DNA from: Psilocybe azurescens
Lineage: Eukaryota > Basidiomycota > Agaricomycetes > Agaricales > Agrocybaceae
Length of the DNA: 64,000 bases
Direction of reading: 5' to 3'
Assembly (NCBI GenBank): GCA_023853785.1
Contig: JAJIRX010000492.1
Span: 1 to 64,000 of the forward strand
Shown here: positions 11,100 to 22,375 of the stretch, one piece after another
How the letters are laid out: every line of letters starts with the position of its first letter
Numbering within the stretch: the stretch's first letter is position 1
Notes under the pieces: generated by a model
The model's input: the letters and a program-made list of their open reading frames with translations, nothing else
The model's database searches: none
What the model was told of the DNA's origin: nothing
Program-made: the position numbers and the translations under genes

Positions 11100-11815
11100 A
11101 TATGAAGTGACAATAAATGCACTGTGTGGGATGCTGGGTTAAGTTGTAGGGGCGCACTGGTCTACTATACTACCCCTTTTAAAATTTCTGAATGACAGGC
11201 TCATTAGACCAATGCATATCAATAAATATGTTATAAATTTATTGGAAAATCTGAATTACGAGAATGTGATGCTGCAACTACGGGAGTGTCTTAACAGTAT
11301 GACTCAGAACACCAACTATGTACCTGTCGATGGTACTCAAATCTTTTACATTTAAAGAGCCCTGAAGAAATGAGAAAAGAAAGGAACAGGAAATGTACTC
11401 CGTCGGCACTCAGTAACGCTGGATGAGTCATCCAGTGCGAACCTACTCCACAGTTAAAATCTGAGGCTCTCCCAGTCTGAGCTGCAGCACTTCATCCACA
11501 CCATCCACATCCAGTTCTCCCTTCATATCCAAAATGCCACCTAAATTGGGATTGCAAGGCCTCAACCATTGTGCATACCCACAGATACCCACTAGAGAAT
11601 TGGGACCAAATGGTTATGGATGAGTAAAAGTCTTAGGTGATGAAGATGAGCTCCCGCAGCCGTGGGGAGGGTGCCAAGGAGGGAATGTTCATAGTGGAAT
11701 GATTTTTTTACCTTCTCAATACGGGACATAGTATTGATGGCTCATCCTGTTAGTGATCAACTTGAGCACCTTGACCCCGTGAAGCCAGCCAGCCACCAAA
11801 CTAAAATGTGGGCAT
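11100..11815. other. no gene seen
   Basis: No supported coding region, tRNA or repeat. All frames are short and interrupted. Confidence 0.6.
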
Positions 11816-13506
11816 TGTCATACACCAATTTTGATTGGATATGAGATTTATCTATAAGCTTAGAGCATCTGTCTTGACTCCCCATTGCATGCAGAAGCCA
11901 GGGTTATTATTTTGCATTTTTATCTGAAGCACATCCCTCAATATTCAATGTTGAAGTCCATTCACAGTCCACTTCAATCTCCATTCCAACTTTCAATCTC
12001 CACTTCAACCATTTGATCAGTTACATTCTCTATCAATGATTCAATCATCTATCTATTTCGAACCTCAAGGCTATACACAGCTTATTCTTGGACATCATTT
12101 CTACCTATCCTAGTATGCACAGCACTGCACAGCATCATATATCACCATCGTCATCAGCATTTGGTTATCTACAACTATTTGGTCCTTAACTGGATTCCAC
12201 ATATGCAGCAAATCTTTGTCTCACTCAGCAGTCTTGGTAATGGATGACTGAGCTGTGCCATGAATAGACTGGCTCTATTCATTAGCATGGTACTTGTTCG
12301 CTATTTTGGCTCCTTTTCTATTGTCTGACACTTTCATATGATTGATCCTTTCTTCCTCTTGTCATTCTTGCTTATTGTACTTACTCAGCTTCGCTTCTTT
12401 CTTACTCATCTCACTTCGCTTTTCATAATCCTGCTTATACTTCTTACTCATCCTATGTTACTTACTTACTCATCCTTCTATTTTTCACTCCTAAACTCCG
12501 TCAGCCTTCAATTTATTGTATGTAGTTGACAGATGGGACTACTGGGTGTTGTTCTACAGAATGATTAGTATAGTTTGGACGCTTGATCTCTTTTAAATAT
12601 TTTTCTATGTTCTCTGGTATATAAACCATGTATTAGTATCGCTTGGAATGCAAGGAAGTTACAAGCCCCAACTTTCTTCACAGCAAAGATTTCAAGTTAT
12701 CAAGTACTCAGTCCAGCACTCCAAGCACGCATTCAATCAATCTCTATCAATATTCAGCACAAAATTCAACAATCACTCCAGTTATTCAAGACGTTCATCA
12801 GGGGCTAGACCAGCCTATCCAACCACCCACGCTCTCACATCCCAGAGCAATTTGTCCAGTTCATTTCGATCCTATCATCCTCCAGACCCTTCATTCTTCC
12901 TCTACATCAAGATCCTCAGCTCCCCATCGCTTCAGTTGCTCCAGAATATTTTTATTCAGCAATTTTGGTCTTGTTGTCATCTTCATCCATCGCCCTAGTC
13001 ATCCCTCATTCACTTCACCGCTCTGTTTGATTTTTTTGGTTCAAGAATATCGCACAATCCTCCACCATCTATCACTCCAGGCTGCTCAAGTCATTATTCT
13101 ATCAGCAGGCTTTACTTCTAGCTTTGCAGATGCTGTAGACTCGATTGAAGTGCTCTAGGATCAAGACTACATTCTCACTCCTGCCCCCATATCAATCTCT
13201 GCAAATTATCTAGTCATTTGGCCCCTCCACAGTCATCACACCTCATTCACACTGTTCTACCCTAATCAAGTCGGGTTGCTTCCTCTCAGTAAATACTCAA
13301 GGGCATTTTATATTCCCGCATCCATTCCTCCTCCTTCATATGTCCCTGCCCTCCTCAGACCACATATATCTTCAGAACCTAGTGGCCAAGCCAGCCCTCA
13401 CTTTAACTCAACAGGGAGAGAGTCATCTTATCTAGTCTAGACCATTCCTCTCAGGTTTGTGTTTTGGTTTTTGATTTATATATCAAATCACACACTACAT
13501 AGTTCA
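11816..13506 (+). repeat. long LTR-like repeat (1.69 kb), copy 1
   Basis: The sequence reappears in reverse orientation at 23792-25561. It begins TGTCATACACCAATTTTG and ends ACATAGTTCA, so it has the TG..CA form of an LTR. A TATATAAACC box near 12619 followed by a clean leader-like stretch supports a promoter. The two copies differ by substitutions and indels (1691 against 1770 bp). No coding domain is visible in it: the open frames at 12338-12529 and 12643-13158 look non-coding and simply persist because the copies are similar. I see no target duplication at this copy. Confidence 0.65.
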
Positions 13507-15540
13507 ACGTCCTGTGGCACCGGAAATCTGGCACCCTCACGCTGCCCAGAGACTTCCAGGGTCTTTGAATATAGTCAAATATATCCCAAGGTATGTGAAT
13601 CAAGTTTTAGATAGGCTATATATCGATTCTTGTGAAGAGTATCTGGTAGTTTTCTATGACCGGATCTACATGAACATATCTGCATGCTAAGAACTTAATT
13701 TCATGTATTTGAGCACCTGTTAAATGTATTTATTGTCATTAGTGTCACTTGTACACAATATTAAAAAAATAACTGGGGAGGGAGTGCAGAAACAGCAATA
13801 CTAACAAGCTCATTGTTGCAGACGATGAGCTCAAACACTCTGAATTCAGATGTCATTGCTTATGTTTTTACCACATTTGGTATTTAATCTTGCCGATGCC
13901 AAGCTCTTGTCTTTTTCCTGCCACTACAATGTTGAGCAGTCACTTCAAGATGGCTGGGGAATAGCCCCGTACTGGTGAGCTTGTATAAGTTTGTTCACCT
14001 CTTTACCTCGCTAATGAAACCACCCACATTGCTCTGTTACCCACCTTAACTCGTGCATGCACAGCTCCTCCATCCTTCACATTCCTCACAATGGGGATCG
14101 TACTCGCATTGCTTGGACCCATCTTAAGTTCAATCCCATTGGCCTGTACAATCTCCGTCTTCACCAGGGCACATTTCCACGCCTTCTGAATTTTTATGAG
14201 GCAAATTGCGCCTGATTTGATGCAGCAGACTTAGCATGGTTTGCTGCTGGCATGCATAAGGACGGGAACCACCACCACGACCCCCAGAGCTTCCATGCAT
14301 TGGCGGAGGCCCTTCAGAAAGATATGAAGGACACAAGTGTATTGTGTCTGGAATGGAAGAAATTGCTTCAACGTGTTCAGGTCCTCATGTTTGACATGGT
14401 ACGTTTACAATCTTTCTCAGATGTTCCATTTACTAATGTGCTGATAGGCCACGTTGTGGGACCACGCTCTTGGAGGTACCACCATGATCCTACACTGTAT
14501 GGGAACCACAGTACCTGGTGCTCCTCTTCGACCAGAATTCCTCAAAGCCCATGTCTATCTGCCCCCAGCCTTTGTGGATCATAACCCACAGCTTCGTTAG
14601 CCAATTATGGGGCTCGTCCAACTTTTTATCGAAACTATAGCCCTCAAGACTGCGAGAGACTGGCCATGCCATGCTCAAGTTTCTTTTGGATATAGACTGA
14701 CCCAGCCTGACTATGCGCAAGCCAATCAGCTGATGACTTCTTTTCCCGAACCAGAACTCAATTCGTCTTACTACAAGTTCCTCGGTCAGCCTACAACTAT
14801 ACCGACAGCCGGTGCCGCCTCTCCTTCCTCAATCCCATCTTCAAGCTACTCTTATGACAGCAGCAACAATTTCAGTGTCAAAGCAGATGAAATTTTAAAT
14901 TTGCAAGAGATTATTCACACCCTTCAGCAGGAGAACTCATCCCTGACCAACAAAGTTGCAACCTTACGGTCAAGTGTTACCATCTTGGAGAGCCAGCTTC
15001 ACATCTTTGCTGCAGCCCCTGGTAGTCCAGGGGATCAAACTCCTTGCGGTGCTTCCAGACCACCATTCGCCATACAACCTCAACTAGCAAGAATTACTGG
15101 TTTGTGGAATTTGTTGAATTGTTGAATTCATGCTCATAATTTGTCCCACTCCAGTGCAAAGTCTCCATCTAGTCCTGCCCGTCGTATGCCTGTTATTCAT
15201 CCATCTCATGCCTCACCATTAACTCCCACTTGCACAAGTAATCTTGTGACCACTCTCACACAACTACTCCTCATGCGCGCACCTCTTGGGGAATCTCCTC
15301 TTGGGAATCTCCTCTCAGGGAAGATTGTTGCTGTCACAGCTTCAGCAGGTAGATGATGGTGCCAATCCTGAAAGTGAGGAAGCATCTCAGTCCACACTTG
15401 ATTTACTAATTGAGAATTACGGCCTACAGTCTGACTACAGTGCTATTTTGGCCATTGTGCACTTAGCATCCCCAGGGGAGTATGTGGATGAGTTTGCCAA
15501 ATTGGGCATACTGGTTAATGTAGCAGCCAATTTAGCTAAA

Positions 15541-15842
15541 GCGACTACTTTGGATATGAACAACTAGTTAGATTTCGATGTCTGGCCTTGGCTAAAATAT
15601 CCTTCATCTCCTTTCATCATGTAGGATGGTCTCTGTTATAAAATTTGGCCAATCTCCAATAGAACAGAAAATATATATTACTTGATGGTCTGCTCCTAAA
15701 GCGACTACTTTGGATATGAATAACTAGTTAGATCTCTACATCTGCTCTTGGATAAAATGTCCTTTATCTCCTTTCATTGTGTGGGATGGTCTCTGTTAAA
15801 AACTTTGGCCATTCTCCAGTAGAACAGAAAATATATATTACT
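15541..15842. repeat. direct duplication, 160-bp spacing, inside the broken gene
   Basis: The stretch 15541-15682 beginning GCGACTACTTTGGATATGAA is repeated at 15701-15842 with scattered substitutions (both end in ACAGAAAATATATATTACT). The copies are separated by 18 bases. The duplication falls across the end of one exon-like piece and adds to the decay of the gene. Confidence 0.85.
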
Positions 15843-17231
15843 CAATTTTGTGCCCTTTCAAATGCCTACACCCAAGTTCCAAATGCCATCCTCCTTAACC
15901 TCATTGACTGTCCAGTCTGGCAGTACTGCATGTATCCGCAATACTACTGGGAAGGCATCCTCTCTGACTGTACATCAACGAAAAGAAAAGGCCATAGAAC
16001 GTGAAAAAACCCAGCAAGAGGTTGACAAAGCTGTTAATGAATGGTTCGACAATACCATGGCAAAGGCTAATGAACTTGCAGAGCGGTTCAACAAGAAGCC
16101 ACATTATTTCCTTGATATTTTTTTCCATGGCGATGCTCGTATGGTTAACACTTGCGAGAAGGTCAATCCCCATAGTGCATTTCTCAGTATGAAGTCACAG
16201 GAGCTCCGAGATGGTATGTTGTATGTCTACACTATCCCACCCCATATTGATTTCTCTGTTAGATGGACATGTCATGTCTATGCTCAACATCCAACGTGAT
16301 TACAAGGAAGAATACAATGCTCTTACAGACAAGGAACGTGAAGAACTTGTTTGTGAATATAAAGAAAATCTGGATTCCAACAAGAAATTGCACCGTCCAT
16401 TACCTTGTGGCTTGTGGTCGCATTCAAGACATTGCCAATATCAAATGGAATATGATATATCTGATATGCTTCTAACCAAATTTAAAACACACCTCTTTTA
16501 CTCACTATTCTGTCACTCCAAAGCTGACTGGCCTAAAAGCATGTGTGGGGATTGAAGGATTTTTCTGTATTGTATGGAATACTCCTGATTATTCCATTTA
16601 GCCTCAATGGTATTTCACCACTGAGGCATTGGCAGACTACATGAAAATCGCTGTACACAAAAAATGGGATGCTCATGATGTGGGTATCAAGATAGAAGCT
16701 TTCGCAATTGCAGGCTGCAACCCAGTCAGTGAGTAGATCACATTTATGGCCATCTTATCAATTTTACTTACAATGTCCAGATCTTCTTAACACCTTGAAG
16801 CAGAAGGCTGACTATCTGAAGTCTCAGATTTGTCACAGGTTTGAATCCAACCTTGGTACGTATCTGTCATGTTAAGATGTTCAGTAATGTTCAGATCTTA
16901 TTACTAGTGGAGATCACCGGTAATCCAAATGCAGTTATGCACTATGTGCATTTCAAGAAGACATTGTTCTCTGTTATGGAATCAACCTCATTGGCTATAC
17001 ATATGAGAAGCTTGTCAACTCTAGTCTGTTGAGCACCTCCATTCTCCCTCTGAAAGGTCTTCTCAATGCACTGGAGAACAGAACCTGCAAATTTGTGAAA
17101 CTTTCTGCCCAGGAAAGGAAGAAACGACAAGATGCCTACAATGTAAAGTTGACCTCAGGTGAGATCGAACCTCGCAAACATAAGTGCAGGAGTGATGCCG
17201 GTGTCAAGAGGACAAGGGCAAAATATGCACA

Positions 17232-17240
17232 CGTAGGTGG
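17232..17240. repeat. 9-bp target duplication, left copy
   Basis: CGTAGGTGG here is repeated exactly at 19263-19271 and brackets the element at 17241-19262. Confidence 0.85.
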
Positions 17241-17789
17241 TGTACTTTACCTCCACCCAGGAACTCCATATGGAGTCCACCAACTCCATACAGAAAGGTG
17301 GACTCCACATGGACTCCATCTGGAACATATACAAGTGTTCAAAAAATCATCTTTGATAGGTGGAGTTCAAGTGAACTCCAGGTGGACTCCAGGTGGACTT
17401 CAAGCTATTCCACTTGAGTCCAACTGGAGGCCAGGTGGAGTCCACCTGGAGTCCAAGAGGAGTCCAGGTGGAGTTCAATTAGAATCCACCTGGACTGACT
17501 TGGTGAATTTTACCAAGTCCAGCTATAGCTAGATTTTAATTGGAATGTATTTTCTTAGGGTGCATTCATGCAATAATATGTGATATATACATATATAATA
17601 TATTGAAAACTATATACTACATTGTTACCTACAATATTATCTACCAACGAAGTTGATCACTGAAACATAAAAAATAAATAGAAAAGAAATAAAAGAAAAA
17701 CATACAAAATAGAGGAAAAAAAAGTAGACGAGAGGATACATAAATAAAAAAAAGAAAAAAGGGGGCAAGACATTGGCCATGTCACTCGT

Positions 17790-18250
17790 AGCCCGCCCGT
17801 ACATGTTGTTGTCATCGTGGTGGCCGTCCGTATACGCTGCGATGGCCTTCGTACATGTCGTGGTGGCCGTCGTGCATGTCCTGCGTGTTGGCGTGTCCGT
17901 CGCATCTGTTGTACGTGTTGTCGTTGTTGCGGTGGCCGCTGTACATGCCGTATGCATTGTTGTTGTTGCGGTGGCCGCTGTACGTGTTGTTGTTGTTGTT
18001 GTCGCAGTGGCTGCTGTACGCGTTGTTGTTGTTGTTGCGGTGGCCGCTGTACTTGTTGTTGTTGTCGTCACAGTGGCCGCTGTACACATTGTTGTCGTTG
18101 TCGCGGTGGCCGCTGTACGCGTTGTTGTCATTGTCGTGGCCATTATTGTCGTTGTTGCAGCCATTGTCATTGCCGTTGTACGTGTCGTTGTCATTGTTGT
18201 GGTGTTCGTACCTGCCGTTGTCGTCGTCCATACGCATCCTGTGTGCTGTC
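17790..18250. repeat. GC-rich minisatellite core of copy A
   Basis: Repeated units built from GTTGTTGTTGCGGTGGCCG and CTGTAC. Because stops are absent from the unit, long open frames appear on both strands and in several frames (for example 272, 185 and 184 codons); their composition (runs of V/C/L or T/N) marks them as artefacts. Confidence 0.8.
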
Positions 18251-18800
18251 GTACTGGTTGCTGTACGTGCCAGTCATCATTGTCGTCATCGGCCTATACA
18301 AAAAAAGAAGGAGGGGGGAGCGGTTAGTGGCGGCGGTATGCGAATTCGCGACTTACCTGGGGTCGTAGATTTGTTCCTCGTTCGTGTTGCCTCCCCTTGT
18401 TCCACCTCGTTCCGTGTTCGCCTCACCTCCCCTTGTTCCTCATTCCCCACCCGTCTCGTTCTGCCCTGTTCCATACTCACCTTCCTTCGTTCGCGAGGTG
18501 TCCGCTTGTTCTTTGTCGGCCTCGGTTCGTTGCGATGCGATGCGTGTCAGGTCGGGTTGGCATGGGCCTGGCTCCGACCAACAACGGCGAGGGTGGGGGG
18601 CACGCACAACGGCGAGGTGGGGGCACGCACAACGGCAGCAGTGGGGTGGTGGTCGGAGGAAGATGTGGGGTGATGGAAATAAAAACGGACTGACATGGCA
18701 TCAATAAGTCACATACGTGATGTTATTTGTCACTTGCCGAGAAATGCCGATTGAATAGCTGTATTGGTATCTAAGCCATCAAATTTTAGGCAATCACAAA

Positions 18801-18884
18801 GCCCATATAGCTCAGTTAGTTTAGCGTTAGCGTCTGGTGTTCTTGGAGGCCCGAGTTCAATTCCTGTTGGTGTCATTTTTTTTT
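18801..18884 (+). promoter_or_regulatory. tRNA-like Pol III promoter (A box, B box, T-run) in copy A
   Basis: An A box TAGCTCAGTTAG (18808-18819) and a B box GAGTTCAATTC (18853-18863) are spaced as in tRNA genes, and a run of T follows at 18876-18884. The sequence does not fold as a tRNA: the acceptor and D stems do not pair. It is therefore a tRNA-derived promoter or a dead tRNA copy, as found in SINEs, not a tRNA gene. Confidence 0.6.
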
Positions 18885-19262
18885 GGCGCTATAATAAAAT
18901 ATAATAAAATATAAATAAAATCTGGGGATCTTCCTCCACCTGGAGTCCATTTGAAATTGACACTGGAATAGTGTATTCATGCTGATACACATGCTTCATG
19001 AGTCAAATCCACATGGAATCCATATGGAGGATGGGAGACTCAAATGAAGTTCCACATGAAGTCCACATGGAGTTCCACATCCTCCACATTGGTCCATATG
19101 GAGGATGAGTCAATTCCAGCTGGACTCCATATGGAGTCTCCACCTCTAAATGGCTGGGACACCTGCAAAAAAAAATGTCACTAAACTCCATGTGGACTCC
19201 ATCAACTCCATGCTGGAGTTGGTGGACTCCACATGGAATACCTGGGTGAGGGTAAAGACCTC

Positions 19263-19387
19263 CGTAGGTGGAGCCGGACTCAGATGGGGATGAGAGTAAG
19301 GACAAGGATGGAGACAAGATAGATGGCAATGTGCACCTTCCCAAGAGCTCTGAATTCATTGACGAGGCAGCAGATGATAGTGCTTAA
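19263..19387 (+). pseudogene. 3' end of the split gene: 9-bp target duplication and acidic C-terminal tail
   Basis: The first nine bases (19263-19271) are the right copy of the target duplication. Beyond them a frame reads EPDSDGDESKDKDGD and ends SSEFIDEAADDSA before stop codons at 19385. The tail is acidic and is the natural end of the gene whose body lies at 14607-17240. After removal of the insertion and one duplication copy the two parts join but are one base out of frame. Confidence 0.5.
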
Positions 19388-20098
19388 TAAGTAGTTCTAA
19401 TGTCAATTCACTTGGGCACATGCAGTCATATATATAAAGTTCTGAGGCATCCAGATATTTGTGACAAACTAGAGACTTGTTGGTGTAGGAAATGTCATCA
19501 ATATGGTCGAAGGTACAAGAGCCGAAATCTGGTCAAAGTTATGGTTAGAGAACAAAACAGGAAATCGATGGCAGAAACTTACATGAGAATGGTATGACTT
19601 GAAGAGTCCATGTCTATCCTTTTGTACTCGATTGCGATGTGCATTCTCAAATCAAAGCGCTTGCTGAGGTGACAGTAAGCATGAAACTTTGCAAAGAAAG
19701 GAACACTTACAAGAATGTGTGTAAGCCATTTGAGAGTTGAGGTGCCTTGGGCATATTGTGTAGAAATGAGGGTGTGCAAGAGGGAACTCAGGGAACTGCG
19801 TTGGGGAAAGGAAGAACTAGAGCTAGAACCCACAGACTGTGAGGGCCATTTATGGAATAAGGGGTCAAGAGCGGTATTCTATAGTAATATTAGCTAGGTT
19901 AACCGTTGTTTACAGTCAAGAAATACCTATGAGATGTTAAGTGACCAAGTAGTGTTGAGGCAAGGGTGGAAGCTGTCTGGGCAGCTGCAAGAACAAGTCT
20001 GTCAGGGTAAGGGACAGTAGACAGGGTGAGGAAATCAGAGTAAGTGACAAGGCGCACTGAAGATGGGCGCAGCAGAAGGGACAGGCAGAGGCAGAAGG
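19388..20098. other. no gene supported
   Basis: Open frames at 19400-19597 and 19715-19897 are short, lack a clear start context and match no family I know. Confidence 0.5.
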
Positions 20099-20270
20099 GC
20101 AGCAACGGGACGGTAGCAGTGTGACGGTAGTAGGAGGGCTCTGAAGGTGGTGCAGCAGAAGGGCAGGCAGGGGTGGGAGGGCAGCAGCAGCAGGGCAGCA
20201 GCGGGTGGGCAGCGAGGGCAATAGTGGGATGGCAACAGCAGGATGGCAACAGGACAGCAGCAGGAGGTGT
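20099..20270. repeat. GC-rich CAG/CAGG low-complexity tract
   Basis: Imperfect repeats of GGGCAGCAG and GGATGGCAACAG on the plus strand. The three long minus-strand frames here are low-complexity (P, C, A, L) and are rejected as genes. Confidence 0.7.
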
Positions 20271-20404
20271 GACAAGGGAACAACGGCTGTGCAGTTTGCG
20301 AAACAGCCGCAGTGGCTAGGAGGCGTGGTGTCAACTATACAGGCCTCAGGAACAGCCGCCAGGTTTGCGATGCCGGGACCAATGCCAGGACTAGTTTTGA
20401 AGTA

Positions 20405-21098
20405 GCCGGATGTTCGATATCTTCAATGGAGTCCAGAGGTATTGAACGAATTGCTGGAGGGTAAGAGAAATGAAAGGTTTCATTGTAAATTAACCAGCGG
20501 ATACTGATCCGGTTGTGCCTGATAAGTATTGGGGTAGTGTGGGACCCTTAGGTGAGTTCACTTCACTAGGAATGGCATAAGTAAACAAAAGCACAAATGG
20601 AGAATGTCATGTGATTTACATTATTTATTTGCTTTCAAGGGCAACAGCATGTGTATTCCTGTGCGTATCGGCCCTATTATCCGTATCCAGCCCGTGTAAT
20701 GCCATACCCACAATCTGTGCATGTTTACCAATCAAAAGAGTTCAAAAATAGCCAAATCGGGCCAGAAATGACTGAGATATGGCCTATTTTAATACATTGC
20801 ACAAAATTGGCTGTAACTTACTCAGTTTTGGTTCAAAAATTATGTTTTTGGGCTCGTTTTGAAGGGGACAGACAGAATTTTTTATCTTTAATTGTATCCG
20901 CGCTATATCCGGCTATTAATCCGTACAGAATACCCAAACCTGTGCTGTTGTCTAGGTTGAAATTGAATTTGCCTTTTGCATATCTTTTCTTACCATGCAG
21001 CTACTATTTTCCTGCAATCACCAGGCCCTGTGTCCCCTGTCTTATTCCATTGTCTTTTAAATATCATGTTGTAGATGTAGTTTATTAAATTAGCTATG
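20405..21098. other. intergenic, one unsupported open frame
   Basis: A 145-codon frame at 20651-21088 has a tyrosine/proline-rich composition and no recognisable domain. Pieces such as CGTATCCAGCCCGTG recall the neighbouring MITE-like sequence, so it may be repeat-derived. No gene is called. Confidence 0.4.
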
Positions 21099-21434
21099 TA
21101 CTTATCTAAGGAATGGCACACATTTTCGAGCCCATGTGGGTTATGGGTAATGGTATGCACAGGTACGGGTACAGGTAATGATTTTTGTATGTGTGAGATT
21201 TCAAACGAGCTCTAGAATGTCCCATACAGTTGAGAATTGAGTGAGATAGAAAGGAAGCAGTGAAATTCACTGTTGCTGATCTATCTCCCTCATTTCTCAA
21301 CTGTTCAGGTTGTTTTGGGCTCGTTTTGACAGGTAAACCAGCTGGATTGCGGGTAGGTCTTGCCAAGGGTACGGGTATGGGTATAGCGCGAGATTCCCAC
21401 AGGTTACCCATGCCATTCCCTATACTTATCTAAG
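21099..21434. mobile_element. MITE-like element of about 312 bp with flanking direct repeat
   Basis: The core (about 21111-21422) starts GAATGGCA and ends TGCCATTC(CCTA), an inverted repeat of at least 8 bp. TACTTATCTAAG is present on both sides (21099-21110 and 21423-21434); part of this 12-bp repeat is the target duplication. Inside, GGTTATGGGTAATGG near the left end is answered by GGTTACCCATGCC near the right. It is too small to encode a transposase and must be mobilised in trans. A duplication of 8-10 bp would fit hAT- or Mutator-type elements. Confidence 0.65.
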
Positions 21435-22310
21435 ATTTAATAATGCTATGCTCAGAAATTTCAAGAATGCTTTGTGGTAATTTAGAATTTTTAGAAGACT
21501 CATAGAGAGCTTCAGAGAAATTTGAAATCTTGCAAAGACTGCTGAAAGCTTTGAGGAATCTGACTATTTCCAAAGACCACAAAGACGTCCCAAAGCAGCC
21601 TAGAGTGATAAATGTGCTTTATAAAGGTTGTAATTACCTAAGACATTCTCAGAGCAAATCCCTTTTTCCTGATGTGATACATTTGACTTGAAATAATTGT
21701 TTAAGCAAATGTTAAAAAGCATCCTTTGGCCAGAGGTCAACCAAGGTTTGCAATGGTTCATTACACTACATTCTAGTGACTTTCAAACCCTTTTGCAAAC
21801 AACTTCTTACATCTAAAAGTTTCATTAGAATTTACTCTGGAGTGCTTGCTGATTATGCCTTCACAGTTATGAAACTATATGAGCTGTAATAACTTGTGAA
21901 TCTTGATTATATGTTTCACAGAGAGCCTAAAATCACCATGGGCTACCATATTCTGACAATAAATATCTTTACCATCCTTGGAATTGTCTGTAAAAGATGC
22001 TTTGGAATTGAAGTATCTGGAGCTTTCTAATAATGTTTTTATCTAGCTTATCCATACAGCCAATAAATGGATATGCAACACCTGAACTTTATGATCATGA
22101 TACACCTCAACAAAAAGATATGATTAAGTACCTGTACAATGTAAAGAAGACCATTAGTTCAACAGGATATGTTTCAAGATTGATTTAAGGTCTCCAATGG
22201 CACCTAGAGGCCAATGGAGTAGGAGAGTATAAGTTTTTGACAATCAAGCGGAGGCCACCTCTGTTGATCATACTAGGAATACAAACAAAGTGACTGATCT
22301 GGCCACTGAT
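21435..22310. other. AT-rich intergenic stretch, no gene seen
   Basis: No open frame longer than 60 codons and no repeat structure was found between the MITE-like element and the satellite. Confidence 0.6.
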
Positions 22311-22375
22311 GAGGTAATATTCTTGTATCAATTTACAAAAATTGGTAATATTGATTGAATGTAATTAAAAATTCA

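Larger units (their letters stand above)
14607..17240 (+). pseudogene. unrecognised Agaricomycete family gene, broken, 5' part of a gene split by an insertion
   Basis: Pieces in the same direction form one decayed spliced gene. The first (14607-15125) has a proline/serine-rich region and a short coiled coil (EIIHTLQQENSSLTNKV). The second (15353-15567) carries ENYGLQSDYSAILAIVHLASPGEY. The third (15850-16213) reads WFDNTMAKANELAERF and VNPHSAFLSM, then crosses an intron at 16214-16261 into LNIQRDYKEEYNALTDKEREELV, which resembles an HMG-box-like helix pattern. Later pieces give WYFTTEALADYMKIAVHKKWD and, at 17029-17240, FVKLSAQERKKRQDAY. The arrangement matches a hypothetical protein family common in mushroom genomes, but I cannot name a function. 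Frames shift several times. The gene is interrupted at 17241. Confidence 0.4.
17241..19262 (+). mobile_element. palindrome-array element, complete copy A
   Basis: The copy starts TGTACTTTACC, ends GGTAAAGACCTC and is flanked by the 9-bp duplication CGTAGGTGG. The ends form an imperfect inverted repeat (..CTTTACC). Bases 17250-17520 and 18935-19250 are packed with short palindromes such as TCCATATGGA, TCCACATGGA and TCCACCTGGA. Between them lie an AT-rich stretch with ATATTGAAAACTATATACTACA, an A-rich tract ending AAAAAGGGGGCA (near 17766), a trinucleotide-rich minisatellite (about 17790-18250), the CCTGGCTCCGACC module (18567-18579), and a Pol III-like box pair (18801-18884). It encodes no believable protein. 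Nearly the same sequence lies reversed at 26983-28978. It split the gene whose acidic C-terminus lies at 19272-19387. Confidence 0.85.

Noticed and set aside
12643..13158. 171-codon open frame in the long LTR-like repeat
   Set aside because: It persists in the inverted copy only in part, with frame changes, and has serine/proline/isoleucine-rich composition typical of non-coding DNA.
18801..18874. tRNA gene
   Set aside because: A and B boxes are present but the acceptor and D stems do not pair, and the same sequence is repeated inside mobile elements; called a Pol III-like promoter only.
20035..20334. Minus-strand frames of 99-116 codons
   Set aside because: Translated CAG/CAGG low-complexity tract; not protein-like.
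20651..21088. 145-codon open frame
   Set aside because: No recognisable domain, odd composition, and it lies next to a MITE-like element whose short motifs it shares.
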